A stretch of 64,000 nucleotides of DNA from Clostridium sp. CX1. Its GTDB lineage: Bacteria > Bacillota > Clostridia > Clostridiales > Clostridiaceae. Position 1 is the first letter of the stretch. Each line of letters opens with the position of its first letter. The notes beneath the pieces are model-generated. The model saw nothing but the letters and a program-made list of their open reading frames with translations. It did not search any database and was not told the DNA's origin. Below, in pieces: positions 17,206-27,152 of the stretch. The stretch is from the NCBI RefSeq assembly GCF_025398335.1, contig NZ_JAODOO010000011.1:97408-161407 (forward strand), given 5' to 3'. Position numbers and translations under genes: made by a program.

Positions 17206-18198
17206 TTATTTTATGTATGCTAGAGGATTCTTCGGTACGCCTTCAACTCTTACCTCAAAATGTACATGTGGTCCTGTACTTCTTCCTGTACTTCCAACTT
17301 CCCCTATCTTTTCACCACTTTTTACATACTGCCCTTCTTTTACACTTATTTTACTGCAGTGACCGTAAAATGTTTGTATCCCGGATTCATGCTCTATTTT
17401 TATAATATTGCCATATCCATTTTCCCATCCAGCATAATATACTTTACCATCCATTGCTGCATGTATAGGATCGCCCATAGGAGACCCTATATCTATTCCA
17501 TTATGCATCTTTCCCCATCTTGCACCAAAGCTCGAAGTTATAACTCCTCTGGATGGAGTCTGCATTATATTAGTTAATGATGAGGATCTAGAAGGTCTTA
17601 CATTTTGTGATTTATCCTTATCACTTTCCTTTGAAAATGCTATTATAGATGAATTTTTACTTTCTTTTAGATTATTAACAATTTCCTGTACAGTTTGTAA
17701 CTGAGATATAGTAACATTTTGCTTAATATAGGTAACTTTACTTTTTAACCTGAACTTTTCACCACTACTTCCTTGTGAATATGTATCTTTAATAGTGTCT
17801 AAAACCTTTTTCATCTCTTCCTCACTAGCAAGAATGCCTACTGGTTTCCCGTCAGACTTCATTAAAAATGCTGATATAGTAGTATTACTAACCTTTACAA
17901 TATCTTTTCTAAGTTCATTTTTATCCTTTAATTTATAATCACTTATCCATAACACATTTTTAAAGTTTATCTGATCATTAAAATGAAACTTTCCGTATCT
18001 TTTTTCTATTTCCTTTTCAATTCCATTTTTCACATCATAAAAATCTTGTTTATTTTTTATGTAAGCCAAATGTTTATTATTTATATACACCTCATAGGCG
18101 TATGGCCTGTTATAATATATATATTGTAGAGTTACAGCAGTAGTCATAATAATAGCTAAAATTATTGATGCAATTTTAGCTTTGTGTTTCCATAACAA
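17206..18198 (-). CDS. Membrane-anchored M23 (LytM-type) peptidase
   Basis: 330 residues from a TTG at 18198 that is spaced nine bases from GGAAGGGA; a TTG three codons earlier abuts that sequence. One N-terminal transmembrane segment (about residues 9-27) tethers the protein with an extracytoplasmic body. After a Lys-rich stalk, the C-terminal domain (about residue 215 on) is an M23 zinc metallopeptidase: HNGID gives the first His and the Asp, HVHFE gives the last zinc ligand, and GGSTGRSTGP-type loop GSTGRSTGPHVH is conserved. Predicted to cut peptidoglycan cross-bridges or act in sporulation like SpoIIQ. The stalk resembles no family I can name. It is monocistronic. Confidence 0.82.
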   Translation of the reverse strand: MLWKHKAKIASIILAIIMTTAVTLQYIYYNRPYAYEVYINNKHLAYIKNKQDFYDVKNGIEKEIEKRYGKFHFNDQINFKNVLWISDYKLKDKNELRKDIVKVSNTTISAFLMKSDGKPVGILASEEEMKKVLDTIKDTYSQGSSGEKFRLKSKVTYIKQNVTISQLQTVQEIVNNLKESKNSSIIAFSKESDKDKSQNVRPSRSSSLTNIMQTPSRGVITSSFGARWGKMHNGIDIGSPMGDPIHAAMDGKVYYAGWENGYGNIIKIEHESGIQTFYGHCSKISVKEGQYVKSGEKIGEVGSTGRSTGPHVHFEVRVEGVPKNPLAYIK

Positions 18199-18294
18199 AT
18201 TAATCAATCCCTTCCATATAGTTACACTTTACAGTCACTTTTTTATTTTTTCCCTTACTGTAAAAAATATACATAATTAAAAGGGGTTTTTTCA

Positions 18295-18323
18295 TTGTTA
18301 TACTTTTTTTATTTTGATATAAT
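18295..18323 (+). promoter_or_regulatory. Promoter of the DnaD/DnaC-like gene pair
   Basis: TTGTTA (18295-18300), a 17-base spacer and a perfect TATAAT (18318-18323), 57 bases before the DnaD-like ATG. Confidence 0.65.
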
Positions 18324-18380
18324 TACTTAATAGTAACTATTTTAAATAGCTAAACTTAATTGAAGGTAGGTTTTAAAAAT

Positions 18381-19385
18381 ATGAGTACTTTTGTTTTTAA
18401 AAGTAGGAGTTCAAATTATACTCCAGTAAGTAATATTTTTATAGATAAATTTATGCCAAAAGCCCGAGGAGAGTTCGTTAAAGTGTACCTTCTGGGGCTA
18501 AAATATTGTGTTTCTGGTGAGTTAGGGGTAAGTTCTCAGATTATGGCAGGAGTGCTTCATCTTCTAGAAACTGACGTAGTAAATGCATGGAATTATTGGA
18601 ATGAGCAAAACATCATTAGAATGGTCGCCATTGATAATATGGGGAATTACAATATAGAATTCTTAGACTTAACTGATGTCCCCGAAGATAAGGGTGAAAA
18701 TATAAATTTACTAGAAGAACTAAATAAAAATTCAACTAAAGATATGCTTCAAGATATAGAAAAACTTCTTGGTAGACCCCTTTCCTCAAAAGAAATGACT
18801 ATGTACATAGGATGGCTAAAAGACTTTGATTTCTCGCCTGAGATTATACTTCTTTTAATTCAATACTGTGCTTCAAAAGGAAAAACTGATTGTAGGTACA
18901 TTGAAAAAATAGCTATTGCCTGGTTTGATTCTAAAATCAAAACAGTAGATGATGCTCAAAGTTTTATAAAAAAACATGAGGATAAATGGGTTAAAATCAG
19001 AAAAATACTAAATTATCTAGGTATAAAAGACGCTGAAATAATGAAACCTCAAGAAGAAATGTTAGATAAATGGATTAACTCCTATGGTTTCCCTTTAGAA
19101 TTGATATTTAAAGCCTGTGATATATGCTTTCAAAGAATAAATAAAGCGGACTTTAAGTATATTGACGGAATTTTGGGAAGTTGGTATAAAGATAAGATCA
19201 CAACAGTTGAAGATGTTGATAAAAAGGATGTAAAAAAGGCTAATCGCACTAATAACAATAGCAGCTCATTTAAAAACAATAATTACAATAAAGCTGCAAA
19301 TAGCACATTTAATAACTTTAAGCATAGAGACTATGACTTCGACGATTTAGAGAAAAAATTGTTAGGATGGGATAAAAATGATTAA
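18381..19385 (+). CDS. DnaD/DnaB-domain primosome component
   Basis: 334 residues from the ATG at 18381 (MSTFVFKSR), preceded by GAAGGTAGG; a TTG seven codons upstream is less likely. The N-terminal part (about 20-110) is a winged-helix DnaD N-domain, followed by two DnaB_2-type helical repeats near residues 125-195 and 205-285 (EKIAIAWFDSKIKTVDDA and KYIDGILGSWYKDKITTVEDV, both ending in the YxxxWxxxxI-type pattern). An Asn/Lys-rich linker precedes the C-terminal DFDDLEKKLLGW, probably an interaction tail. Such proteins help load DnaB helicase at oriC or stalled forks. The stop overlaps the next gene, encoding a helicase-loader ATPase, by eight bases. Confidence 0.85.
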   Translation: MSTFVFKSRSSNYTPVSNIFIDKFMPKARGEFVKVYLLGLKYCVSGELGVSSQIMAGVLHLLETDVVNAWNYWNEQNIIRMVAIDNMGNYNIEFLDLTDVPEDKGENINLLEELNKNSTKDMLQDIEKLLGRPLSSKEMTMYIGWLKDFDFSPEIILLLIQYCASKGKTDCRYIEKIAIAWFDSKIKTVDDAQSFIKKHEDKWVKIRKILNYLGIKDAEIMKPQEEMLDKWINSYGFPLELIFKACDICFQRINKADFKYIDGILGSWYKDKITTVEDVDKKDVKKANRTNNNSSSFKNNNYNKAANSTFNNFKHRDYDFDDLEKKLLGWDKND

Positions 19386-20367
19386 AGGCTACCACTCTAA
19401 TATTATGAAGATATATGAATCTATAAGAACTGCAGAAGAAAACTCATTAAAATCCAGACGGGAGGAAATAAACAAAAAACTTCCGCAGGTTTTAGAATTA
19501 GAAAGAGAAATAGGCAAACTCTCTGTCCATCTGTCTATCAGCATACTAAATAGTAACTTAAAAAATAAGGATGAGTACCTGAAAGGCATAAAGGAAAAAA
19601 TTGTAGACCTTAGAGTAAAAAAGTCTGAACTTCTAGTAAGTAACCATTATCCAATAGATTATTTAGAAATGAATTATAGATGTACTAAATGTAAGGATAC
19701 AGGCTTTATTGAAACTAAAAAATGTACCTGTTATAAACAAAAGCTTGTAGAGTTGTATTATGATAACTCTGAATTAAAAACTATACTAAGGAAAAGTAAC
19801 TTTGACAACTTTAACTTTGAACTTTATTCCTCTAGAAGAAATGAGAATGAACACATAAGTCCTAGAAAAAATATTGAAGAAATAGTTTATAATGTGTCCT
19901 GGAGGTTTATAGAGAACTTTTCTTCTTCTAATGAAAACCTTCTATTCTACGGAAACCCAGGAACAGGTAAATCCTTCTTATCAAACTGCATTGCTAAGGA
20001 AATTTTAGATAGGGGATTCTTAGTTGTTTATAGGACCGCAGATTCTTTAATTCAAGACTTAAGACGTGTAAGATTTGATAATGATACAGGGCTAGAAGAT
20101 CTACTTATAAACTGCGACTTATTGATTATTGATGATTTAGGTTCTGAGCAAATTACTGATTTTTCCAAAACAGAATTATTTAATCTATTAAATCGAAGAT
20201 TACTAAAAGGAAATAAAATGCTTGTTTCTACAAATTGTAATTTGGAAGAAATCTTAAAATTATATTCTGAAAGAATTTCATCAAGACTATTGGGCGAATT
20301 TACTTTGTGTAAATTTTTAGGAGAAGATATAAGAATTTATCAAAATATAAAAAACAAGAAATATTAA
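19378..20367 (+). CDS. DnaC/DnaI-type helicase-loader AAA+ ATPase
   Basis: 329 residues. The N-terminal helical region (1-90) precedes a cysteine motif CTKCKDTGF...CTC (about residues 101-118) that probably binds zinc, as in DnaI. The AAA+ core has Walker A GNPGTGKS, Walker B LLIIDDLG, sensor 1 STNCN and an arginine-finger region RISSRLLGEF. DnaI/DnaC loaders place the replicative helicase DnaB on single-stranded DNA. Its ATG overlaps the end of the DnaD-like gene, so the pair is coupled; DnaB itself is encoded about 11 kb away. The symbol is left blank because the clostridial usage (dnaC or dnaI) varies. Confidence 0.88.
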   Translation: MIKGYHSNIMKIYESIRTAEENSLKSRREEINKKLPQVLELEREIGKLSVHLSISILNSNLKNKDEYLKGIKEKIVDLRVKKSELLVSNHYPIDYLEMNYRCTKCKDTGFIETKKCTCYKQKLVELYYDNSELKTILRKSNFDNFNFELYSSRRNENEHISPRKNIEEIVYNVSWRFIENFSSSNENLLFYGNPGTGKSFLSNCIAKEILDRGFLVVYRTADSLIQDLRRVRFDNDTGLEDLLINCDLLIIDDLGSEQITDFSKTELFNLLNRRLLKGNKMLVSTNCNLEEILKLYSERISSRLLGEFTLCKFLGEDIRIYQNIKNKKY

Positions 20368-20403
20368 AAGTTAATCTAGGAACTGTATATAGTAAAATCT
20401 GTT

Positions 20404-20469
20404 TTAAGCTAAAGTAGTAAAAGCACTATCTCATCTAATGTTGATAGTGCTTTTACTATTTTAGCTTAA
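20404..20469. terminator. Long bidirectional terminator-like hairpin
   Basis: A 27-bp inverted repeat (20404-20430 / 20443-20469) with one G:U pair and a 12-base loop follows the helicase-loader gene and lies between it and the convergent tRNA array. It has T-rich segments in the arms. Confidence 0.6.
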
Positions 20470-20500
20470 CTATATAGTAAATATATATTTTTATAAAGCA

Positions 20501-20529
20501 AAAACTGCACAATTAATATTGTGCAGTTT

Positions 20530-20530
<1 letters not shown>
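20501..20530 (-). terminator. Terminator of the tRNA array
   Basis: A hairpin (AAACTGCACAAT / ATTGTGCAGTTT) starts at the CCA end of the last tRNA-Thr and is followed on the minus strand by TTTTTGCTTTATAAAAA. Confidence 0.85.
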
Positions 20531-20605
<75 letters not shown>

Positions 20606-20614
20606 AAATTTTTA

Positions 20615-20691
20615 TGGCGACCCAGAAGGGACTCGAACCCTCGACCTCCGGCGTGACAGGCCGGCACTCTAACCAACTGAGCCACTGGGCC
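20615..20691 (-). tRNA. tRNA-Asp (anticodon GUC), copy in block 2
   Basis: A 77-base cloverleaf with acceptor GGCCCAG/CTGGGTC, anticodon loop CTGTCAC (GTC), discriminator G and encoded CCA. G as discriminator is a known Asp identity element. Confidence 0.95.
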
Positions 20692-20707
20692 ATAATTTGT
20701 TTTTTTG

Positions 20708-20783
20708 TGGTGGGCACAACAGGGATCGAACCTGTGACCCCCTGCTTGTAAGGCAGGTGCTCTCCCAGCTGAGCTATGCGCCC
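20708..20783 (-). tRNA. tRNA-Val (anticodon UAC), copy in block 2
   Basis: A 76-base cloverleaf with acceptor GGGCGCA/TGTGCCC, anticodon loop CTTACAA (TAC) and encoded CCA. Confidence 0.95.
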
Positions 20784-20794
20784 ACATTTTTTTA

Positions 20795-20869
20795 TGGTGA
20801 CCCCTAGGGGAATCGAACCCCTGTTACCACCGTGAAAGGGTGGTGTCTTGACCGCTTGACCAAGGGGCC
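20795..20869 (-). tRNA. tRNA-Glu (anticodon UUC), copy in block 2
   Basis: A 75-base cloverleaf with acceptor GGCCCCT/AGGGGTC, anticodon loop CTTTCAC (TTC) and encoded CCA. It opens the second repeat block. Confidence 0.95.
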
Positions 20870-20883
20870 ATGCTTAATATACA

Positions 20884-20959
<76 letters not shown>

Positions 20960-20968
20960 AAATTTTTA

Positions 20969-21045
20969 TGGCGACCCAGAAGGGACTCGAACCCTCGACC
21001 TCCGGCGTGACAGGCCGGCACTCTAACCAACTGAGCCACTGGGCC
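20969..21045 (-). tRNA. tRNA-Asp (anticodon GUC), copy in block 1
   Basis: Identical to the tRNA at 20615-20691, 354 bases away; CCA is encoded. Confidence 0.95.
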
Positions 21046-21061
21046 ATAATTTGTTTTTTTG

Positions 21062-21137
21062 TGGTGGGCACAACAGGGATCGAACCTGTGACCCCCTGCT
21101 TGTAAGGCAGGTGCTCTCCCAGCTGAGCTATGCGCCC
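21062..21137 (-). tRNA. tRNA-Val (anticodon UAC), copy in block 1
   Basis: Identical to the tRNA at 20708-20783, 354 bases away; CCA is encoded. Confidence 0.95.
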
Positions 21138-21147
21138 ACATTTTTTA

Positions 21148-21222
21148 TGGTGACCCCTAGGGGAATCGAACCCCTGTTACCACCGTGAAAGGGTGGTGTC
21201 TTGACCGCTTGACCAAGGGGCC
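21148..21222 (-). tRNA. tRNA-Glu (anticodon UUC), copy in block 1
   Basis: First tRNA of the array in transcription order; identical to the copy at 20795-20869. The offset is 353 rather than 354 because one T is missing from the Glu-Val spacer. Confidence 0.95.
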
Positions 21223-21273
21223 TTAGTCAATTTGTTGTTTCTCTGTCTTGCATTAACTGACCTGACATAAAAC

Positions 21274-21302
21274 ATAATACAAGATATTCAGCAAAGTGTC
21301 AA
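21274..21302 (-). promoter_or_regulatory. Promoter of the tRNA array
   Basis: Perfect -35 TTGACA (21297-21302), a 17-base spacer and -10 TATTAT (21274-21279) on the minus strand, about 50 bases upstream of the first tRNA-Glu. Confidence 0.85.
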
Positions 21303-21355
21303 CACATTTTTATATATTTTTTTATTATTTTTGATATTTTTTTTACTATTATTGT

Positions 21356-21382
21356 TTAAAGCCTTGAAATACAAGGCTTTAA
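21356..21382 (-). terminator. Hairpin after the PPDK regulatory protein gene
   Basis: An 11-bp perfect stem (TTAAAGCCTTG / CAAGGCTTTAA) with a 5-base loop, 31 bases past the stop. No clear T tract follows on the minus strand, so it is a weak terminator call. Confidence 0.5.
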
Positions 21383-21412
21383 GCACCTTAAATTTTATAG
21401 TGTAAAAACATC

Positions 21413-22228
21413 TTAATATGACTTAGTTCCCATATAACCTATATGCTCCATTATTATCAGCGCAGTATCTTCTATTGCCCTTTTTGTTACATCTATAGTT
21501 TTACAACTTAATTTTTTCATAAGCCTATCAGCAAATTCTAACTCCTGTAGTACTCTTTCTGCATTAGCATATTGTATTTCCTTTGATACTGATGAAAACT
21601 TATCCAGTCTATGTCTTCTTATTTCTATAAGCTGCATAGGATCTATTGTTAAACCAACTACTTTTTTTCTGTCTATTTCATATAAAGCCTCGGGTATGGG
21701 AATCTCAGGCATAATCGGTATGTTAAGCGCCTTAATTCCTTTATTAGCAAGATACATACAAATAGGTGTTTTTGATGTTCTTGAAAGCCCTATTAAAATA
21801 ACATCAGCATGCTTTATACCTGAGTGATCCTTACTGTCATCATATCTAATAGCAAACTCCATTGCTTCTATCTTTTTAAAATACTCTGAGTCTACGCCCC
21901 ATACAGCTCCTGGCCTATAATCTGGTATCTTATTTAAAATTTTTGAAGCCATGCTTATACAAGGCCCTAATACATTTGTTATATGAATTCCACTTTCTAT
22001 ACATCTTTGAACTAAAAATTCTCTAACATCTACTAAGACTATAGTAGATATTATCATAATGTTTTTTGTATCTTCAAGACTATTTATAAACTCATTAACG
22101 TCTTCAAAACTTTTAATATAAGGTACCCTCTGAAACTCAATTTTTTCACAAAATTGGCTCAGTGTAGCCTTTGCTACCTGTTCTGCAGTTTCACCTATAG
22201 AATCTGATACAGCATATATTTTTAACAT
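21413..22228 (-). CDS. yqfL: Pyruvate,phosphate dikinase regulatory protein (DUF299/PSRP)
   Basis: 271 residues. PSRP is a bifunctional ADP-dependent kinase and Pi-dependent phosphorylase that switches pyruvate,phosphate dikinase off and on by modifying its active-site Thr. The family opening MLKIYAVSDSIGETAEQVAKA, the nucleotide-binding segment GLSRTSKTPICMYLA and the C-terminal SCKTIDVTKRAIEDTA are all present. The target PPDK gene is not in this window. GGGGGGAT precedes the ATG. The gene lies 70 bases after a CoA-binding protein on the same strand. Confidence 0.92.
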   Translation of the reverse strand: MLKIYAVSDSIGETAEQVAKATLSQFCEKIEFQRVPYIKSFEDVNEFINSLEDTKNIMIISTIVLVDVREFLVQRCIESGIHITNVLGPCISMASKILNKIPDYRPGAVWGVDSEYFKKIEAMEFAIRYDDSKDHSGIKHADVILIGLSRTSKTPICMYLANKGIKALNIPIMPEIPIPEALYEIDRKKVVGLTIDPMQLIEIRRHRLDKFSSVSKEIQYANAERVLQELEFADRLMKKLSCKTIDVTKRAIEDTALIIMEHIGYMGTKSY

Positions 22229-22298
22229 TAGTATCCCCCCATCTACCTGTATGGTAAGTAATGACTAAACCTTTCACTTATCTTTTGGTAAGTACCAT

Positions 22299-22685
22299 TT
22301 ATCTACTTTTATAATTAGAAAGCTCTATAAGAGCACATCCCTGTATTGCTGATATGCCCTTCTCTCTGCATAGCATAAGTATATCATTACTTTCAGCTCC
22401 TGGCTGAATTAGAATCTTATTTATCCCTAATTCTATAGCACTTTCTACTATTTTTAAACCAGTTATAGGGTTTATGCATAAGTCTATAACATCTATTTTG
22501 TAAGGTACTTCTTTTAAGTCTTTGTATACGTTTCCACTATTGTCCCTAGGATTAACCCCAGATACATTAAAGTTTGATTCCTTTAATGAACTAAGTATCT
22601 TATATGCATATTTTGTACTATTTAATACATCTCCAACTACTACCCAATTTTCATAGTTCAGTAATGCTCTAGCTTCCATTAACAT
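22299..22685 (-). CDS. CoA-binding (YccU-type) Rossmann protein
   Basis: 128 residues, a stand-alone CoA-binding domain of the succinyl-CoA-synthetase alpha N-terminal fold. Characteristic segments are WVVVGDVLNSTKYAYKI, VSGVNPRD, DVIDLCINP and KILIQPGAESNDIL. Members bind CoA or a related dinucleotide, but their physiological role is not established. Two ATGs lie two codons apart; the first is taken because AAAGG is six bases upstream. The protein may be co-transcribed with the PPDK regulator downstream and the unassigned gene upstream. Confidence 0.8.
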   Translation of the reverse strand: MLMEARALLNYENWVVVGDVLNSTKYAYKILSSLKESNFNVSGVNPRDNSGNVYKDLKEVPYKIDVIDLCINPITGLKIVESAIELGINKILIQPGAESNDILMLCREKGISAIQGCALIELSNYKSR

Positions 22686-22785
22686 CTCTCCCCTTTAATT
22701 TTATTATAAAAACTTTAAGTTTTGGTTAAATAATATATATTTTATTATACACTAAGTTTAACTTAAATATAAAAAACTTCTTTTC

Positions 22786-23370
22786 TTAATTCTTGAGGAA
22801 GATAGTTTTATTATTATTTAAACCACTGTATAACATATCTTTCATGGCCTTATTATACATATTCATTAATATTCTCTTTTCCTTAATATCACTTTTTAAA
22901 TTACTTATTTCCAGACTGCATTGATCCATAAAATCACTTAAACTTACCTCTTTAATTGTGAATCTAAAATCATCTGAGTATTTCTGGCCTATAACATTTA
23001 TCTTAAAAGCTCTAGCCTTATTTATTGTAACAAACAACTTTTTTTCCCAAATTCCTTTTTTAATAAATCCATATTTATCTTCAAGGACTCCTATATTCTC
23101 TATTTTTTTGCCAACAATATCTTCCAAAAAATTAATAAATTCCGCATAAAAATTCATTGTCATTCCATTATCAAATTTTATTTTTAAAAGATCCTTATAG
23201 TAAGCAAATATACTCTCACTGTTGTCTTCTGGAATTATCTTTACTTCATTTGTTCTAAATACTCTTCTGCCATCTTTAGCCTCAACCATAACGAAGTCAT
23301 AATTTATGCCTAAAACTTTGAACTCTCCTTTTGGGGTATCTACTCCATTTTTTGATATTTTAACTTTCAT
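22786..23370 (-). CDS. Uncharacterised protein
   Basis: 194 residues; I do not recognise the family. It is soluble, rich in Lys, Ile and Phe, with no signal peptide or membrane segment. The first 45 residues look beta-rich (GEFKVLGINYDFVMVEAKDGRRVFRTNEVKI) like a small barrel or regulatory head. Residues 55-140 are mixed alpha/beta, and residues 145-185 form a long, probably coiled-coil helix (DQCSLEISNLKSDIKEKRILMN). AGGAGTGAG precedes the ATG. It lies 100 bases upstream of the CoA-binding gene on the same strand. No function is proposed. Confidence 0.75.
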   Translation of the reverse strand: MKVKISKNGVDTPKGEFKVLGINYDFVMVEAKDGRRVFRTNEVKIIPEDNSESIFAYYKDLLKIKFDNGMTMNFYAEFINFLEDIVGKKIENIGVLEDKYGFIKKGIWEKKLFVTINKARAFKINVIGQKYSDDFRFTIKEVSLSDFMDQCSLEISNLKSDIKEKRILMNMYNKAMKDMLYSGLNNNKTIFLKN

Positions 23371-23606
23371 AAATTCTCACTCCTAACAATGTTTATTATA
23401 TGAATTTATACTATATAATAATAATATAAATTAACCCACTGGCTTAAAATTAATCCGTCCTTTAGAATATGAAAAAAGTGCTACTTAATTAAATTTTATA
23501 TAGATTTATTTGGCCTGTTTATTCATATAACTATTGAGTGATAAAACTTTATATGGTATAACTATTCATATATTTAATAAAAAATAATTACGAGGAGCTG
23601 TTATCT

Positions 23607-24839
23607 TTGTTTCATGAAATAATAATAGTAGGCGGTGGTGCCTCAGGTATTATGGCAGCAATTACTGCAAAGAATGTAGGAAAAGATATTGCTATATTAG
23701 AAGGTACTAGTAGAATAGGAAATAAGATATTAACAACTGGAAATGGAAGATGTAATATTACAAATAAAAATATTTGTGCTTCTAGATATCACAGCGAAAA
23801 CTGTAACTTTTTTCAAAATGTTTTAAATAAATTTACGCTGGAGGATACTATAGAATTTTTTTACTCCCTAGGTCTTCCTTTGACTACAATAGATGGAGAT
23901 AAAATGTATCCTCTTTCCCTTCAAGCTTCCTCAGTTCTCGATATATTTAGACTGGCCATAGAAGATCGAGCTATTCCTATTTATATAAATTCAAAAGTAA
24001 AGGACATAAGAAAAACTCCTAATGGCTTTAGATTAACTACCAATTCTGAGGATTCTTATGAATGCAAAAAATTAATATTGTGTTGTGGTGGTAAATCATT
24101 GCCAAATACTGGATCTGATGGCTCTGGTTTTAGTTTAGCGGAAAACTTAGGACATAGCATAATACATCCTATTCCTGCTCTTGTTCAACTTAAATTAAAA
24201 TATAATCATCTTAAAGCTTTATCAGGAGTAAAATTCAATGGTTTTGCAGAAATAATTGTTGATGGAGTATCAAAACGAAAAGAATTTGGAGAAATATTAT
24301 TTACTGACTATGGAATATCTGGTCCTCCTATACTTCAATTAAGCCGCCAAGCTTCTTATTTACTGTATAATCATAAAACTATATCTCTTTCTATTGATAT
24401 GATGCCGGACTTGGATAATAAAGAATTAGTAGAGTTTTTAGAAAATCACTGGGGAGTATTTAGCTATAGAAGTATTGCTGATTCATTTATAGGCATAATA
24501 AATAAAAAAGTTATACCTATTCTCTTAAAGGAAGCATCTGTTGAAAATATTCATAAGCCATGTTACGAATTGACATGGAAGGAAAAACAAAATATATTTA
24601 AACTTCTTAAAAATTGGAACTTTGTTGTATATGATACTAATTCCTTTAAAAATTCACAGGTAACTGCTGGAGGGATAAATACAAATGAAGTTGACTCAAT
24701 TACTTTAGAGTCTACCATAGTTAAGAACTTATACTTAGCAGGAGAAATATTAGACGTAGATGGAGATTGTGGTGGATTCAATCTTCAATGGGCGTGGAGC
24801 TCTGGTTTTATAGCTGGAAAAAGTGCTGCTGAGAGTTAA
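23607..24839 (+). CDS. FAD-dependent oxidoreductase of the HI0933/YhiN family
   Basis: 410 residues from a TTG start; GAGGAG at 23592-23597 is nine bases upstream. The dinucleotide fold opens IIIVGGGASGIMAAITA and is followed by the family signature GNKILTTGNGRCNITN. A second FAD contact, GDCGGFNLQWAWSSGFIAG, is at the C-terminus. Related proteins include YhiN and the bile-acid enzyme BaiN, but the physiological substrate here is unknown. The final codons form the 5' arm of a hairpin shared with the convergent thioesterase gene. Confidence 0.85.
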   Translation: MFHEIIIVGGGASGIMAAITAKNVGKDIAILEGTSRIGNKILTTGNGRCNITNKNICASRYHSENCNFFQNVLNKFTLEDTIEFFYSLGLPLTTIDGDKMYPLSLQASSVLDIFRLAIEDRAIPIYINSKVKDIRKTPNGFRLTTNSEDSYECKKLILCCGGKSLPNTGSDGSGFSLAENLGHSIIHPIPALVQLKLKYNHLKALSGVKFNGFAEIIVDGVSKRKEFGEILFTDYGISGPPILQLSRQASYLLYNHKTISLSIDMMPDLDNKELVEFLENHWGVFSYRSIADSFIGIINKKVIPILLKEASVENIHKPCYELTWKEKQNIFKLLKNWNFVVYDTNSFKNSQVTAGGINTNEVDSITLESTIVKNLYLAGEILDVDGDCGGFNLQWAWSSGFIAGKSAAES

Positions 24840-24852
24840 TCTGAGCAGCACT
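24822..24852. terminator. Bidirectional terminator between convergent genes
   Basis: AGTGCTGCT / AGCAGCACT, a 9-bp perfect stem with a 13-base loop. It is followed by AATTTTCTCTTT on the plus strand and TTTTTCC on the minus strand. Its arms fall inside the coding ends of both genes. Confidence 0.7.
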
Positions 24853-25603
24853 AATTTTCTCTTTCCCAATTTGTTTCTAATACAGTTAGCTCTATATCAT
24901 TCTCATCTACTATCTTATGTAAACAAATATACCTATTCTCTTCCTCTCTTATTTCTGTAAATACCTTCACTACAGCTCCATATGTAGTTTCCTTTTGGTA
25001 TGTTATATTTATACCCTTTATAGAATAATTAGTAACCACATCTAGTGGTACAGTCTCTATAGCCCAATCTACATACTTTACGTTATTTACATGCCTATTA
25101 GTGTCTATATCACTATATCTTACATTAAAGCTTTTTTCACTGTGTATTTTTTCTGGACATTTTAATTTTTTTATATCTAATATATCACTTTTCTCTTTAC
25201 TAATTCCATAGGCCTTATACATGTCTTCTGTTACCCTTATAGCTTTCCTCTTTTCTATATCTATCAAAAACCATACTGAATTTGCCCTAGCTATTATATT
25301 TCCATTCAAATCTAAGATTTCAAATATCCTATAGGCATAAAACTTTTTAAAGGAGTATGGTTTAGTTCTTACTTTAATCTTTTCACCATATACAGGATAC
25401 CTATCTATATCGATACTCCACTTATAGAGCACCCAAGCTATTCCCTGATCTCTTAGGTAGTCTATTCCAACCCCTAATTCCTCGGATTGCCTTGTGGCTA
25501 TATCGCCTAAATAATTCATTAGGCTTGTTATCAGCAGTCTTCTCTTATAATCTATTTCATAGTATTGAATATCATATTCCTTTTCTGTAACCATCTCTGT
25601 CAA
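24851..25603 (-). CDS. Acyl-ACP thioesterase
   Basis: 250 residues, a double hot-dog protein of the plant FatA/FatB and bacterial acyl-ACP thioesterase family. It releases free fatty acids from ACP. The N-terminal half starts with YDIQYYEIDYKRRLLITSLMNYLGDIA; the C-terminal half has the catalytic region VRYSDIDTNRHVNNVKYVDWA with the conserved Asn and His. A TTG start with GGAG nine bases upstream is used; an ATG three codons in is possible but poorly spaced. It stands apart from the fab operon. Chain-length specificity cannot be read from the sequence. Confidence 0.88.
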   Translation of the reverse strand: MTEMVTEKEYDIQYYEIDYKRRLLITSLMNYLGDIATRQSEELGVGIDYLRDQGIAWVLYKWSIDIDRYPVYGEKIKVRTKPYSFKKFYAYRIFEILDLNGNIIARANSVWFLIDIEKRKAIRVTEDMYKAYGISKEKSDILDIKKLKCPEKIHSEKSFNVRYSDIDTNRHVNNVKYVDWAIETVPLDVVTNYSIKGINITYQKETTYGAVVKVFTEIREEENRYICLHKIVDENDIELTVLETNWEREN

Positions 25604-25691
25604 ACTAATCCACTCCTTATCATTTACTTTTATAAATTATATTATAACACTATAAAATTAATATTCCAAACCACCCAATTAATGTAAGTCA

Positions 25692-25740
25692 ACAAAAATA
25701 AACCATAAGTGTAATGTAAGTTTTACACTTATGGTTTATT
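25692..25740 (-). terminator. Terminator of purA
   Basis: A stem of about 16 bp (TAAACCATAAGTGTAA and its complement) lies within three bases of the purA stop and is followed on the minus strand by TTTTTGTTG. Confidence 0.8.
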
Positions 25741-25742
25741 GT

Positions 25743-27059
<1,317 letters not shown>

Positions 27060-27152
27060 TTACAGTAACATAGATTAAAACTTCAATTAGACTATTAATT
27101 GTAAGTATATAAATATAGTTTAACCTATATCAGTTAATGTTAATAGTATTTT

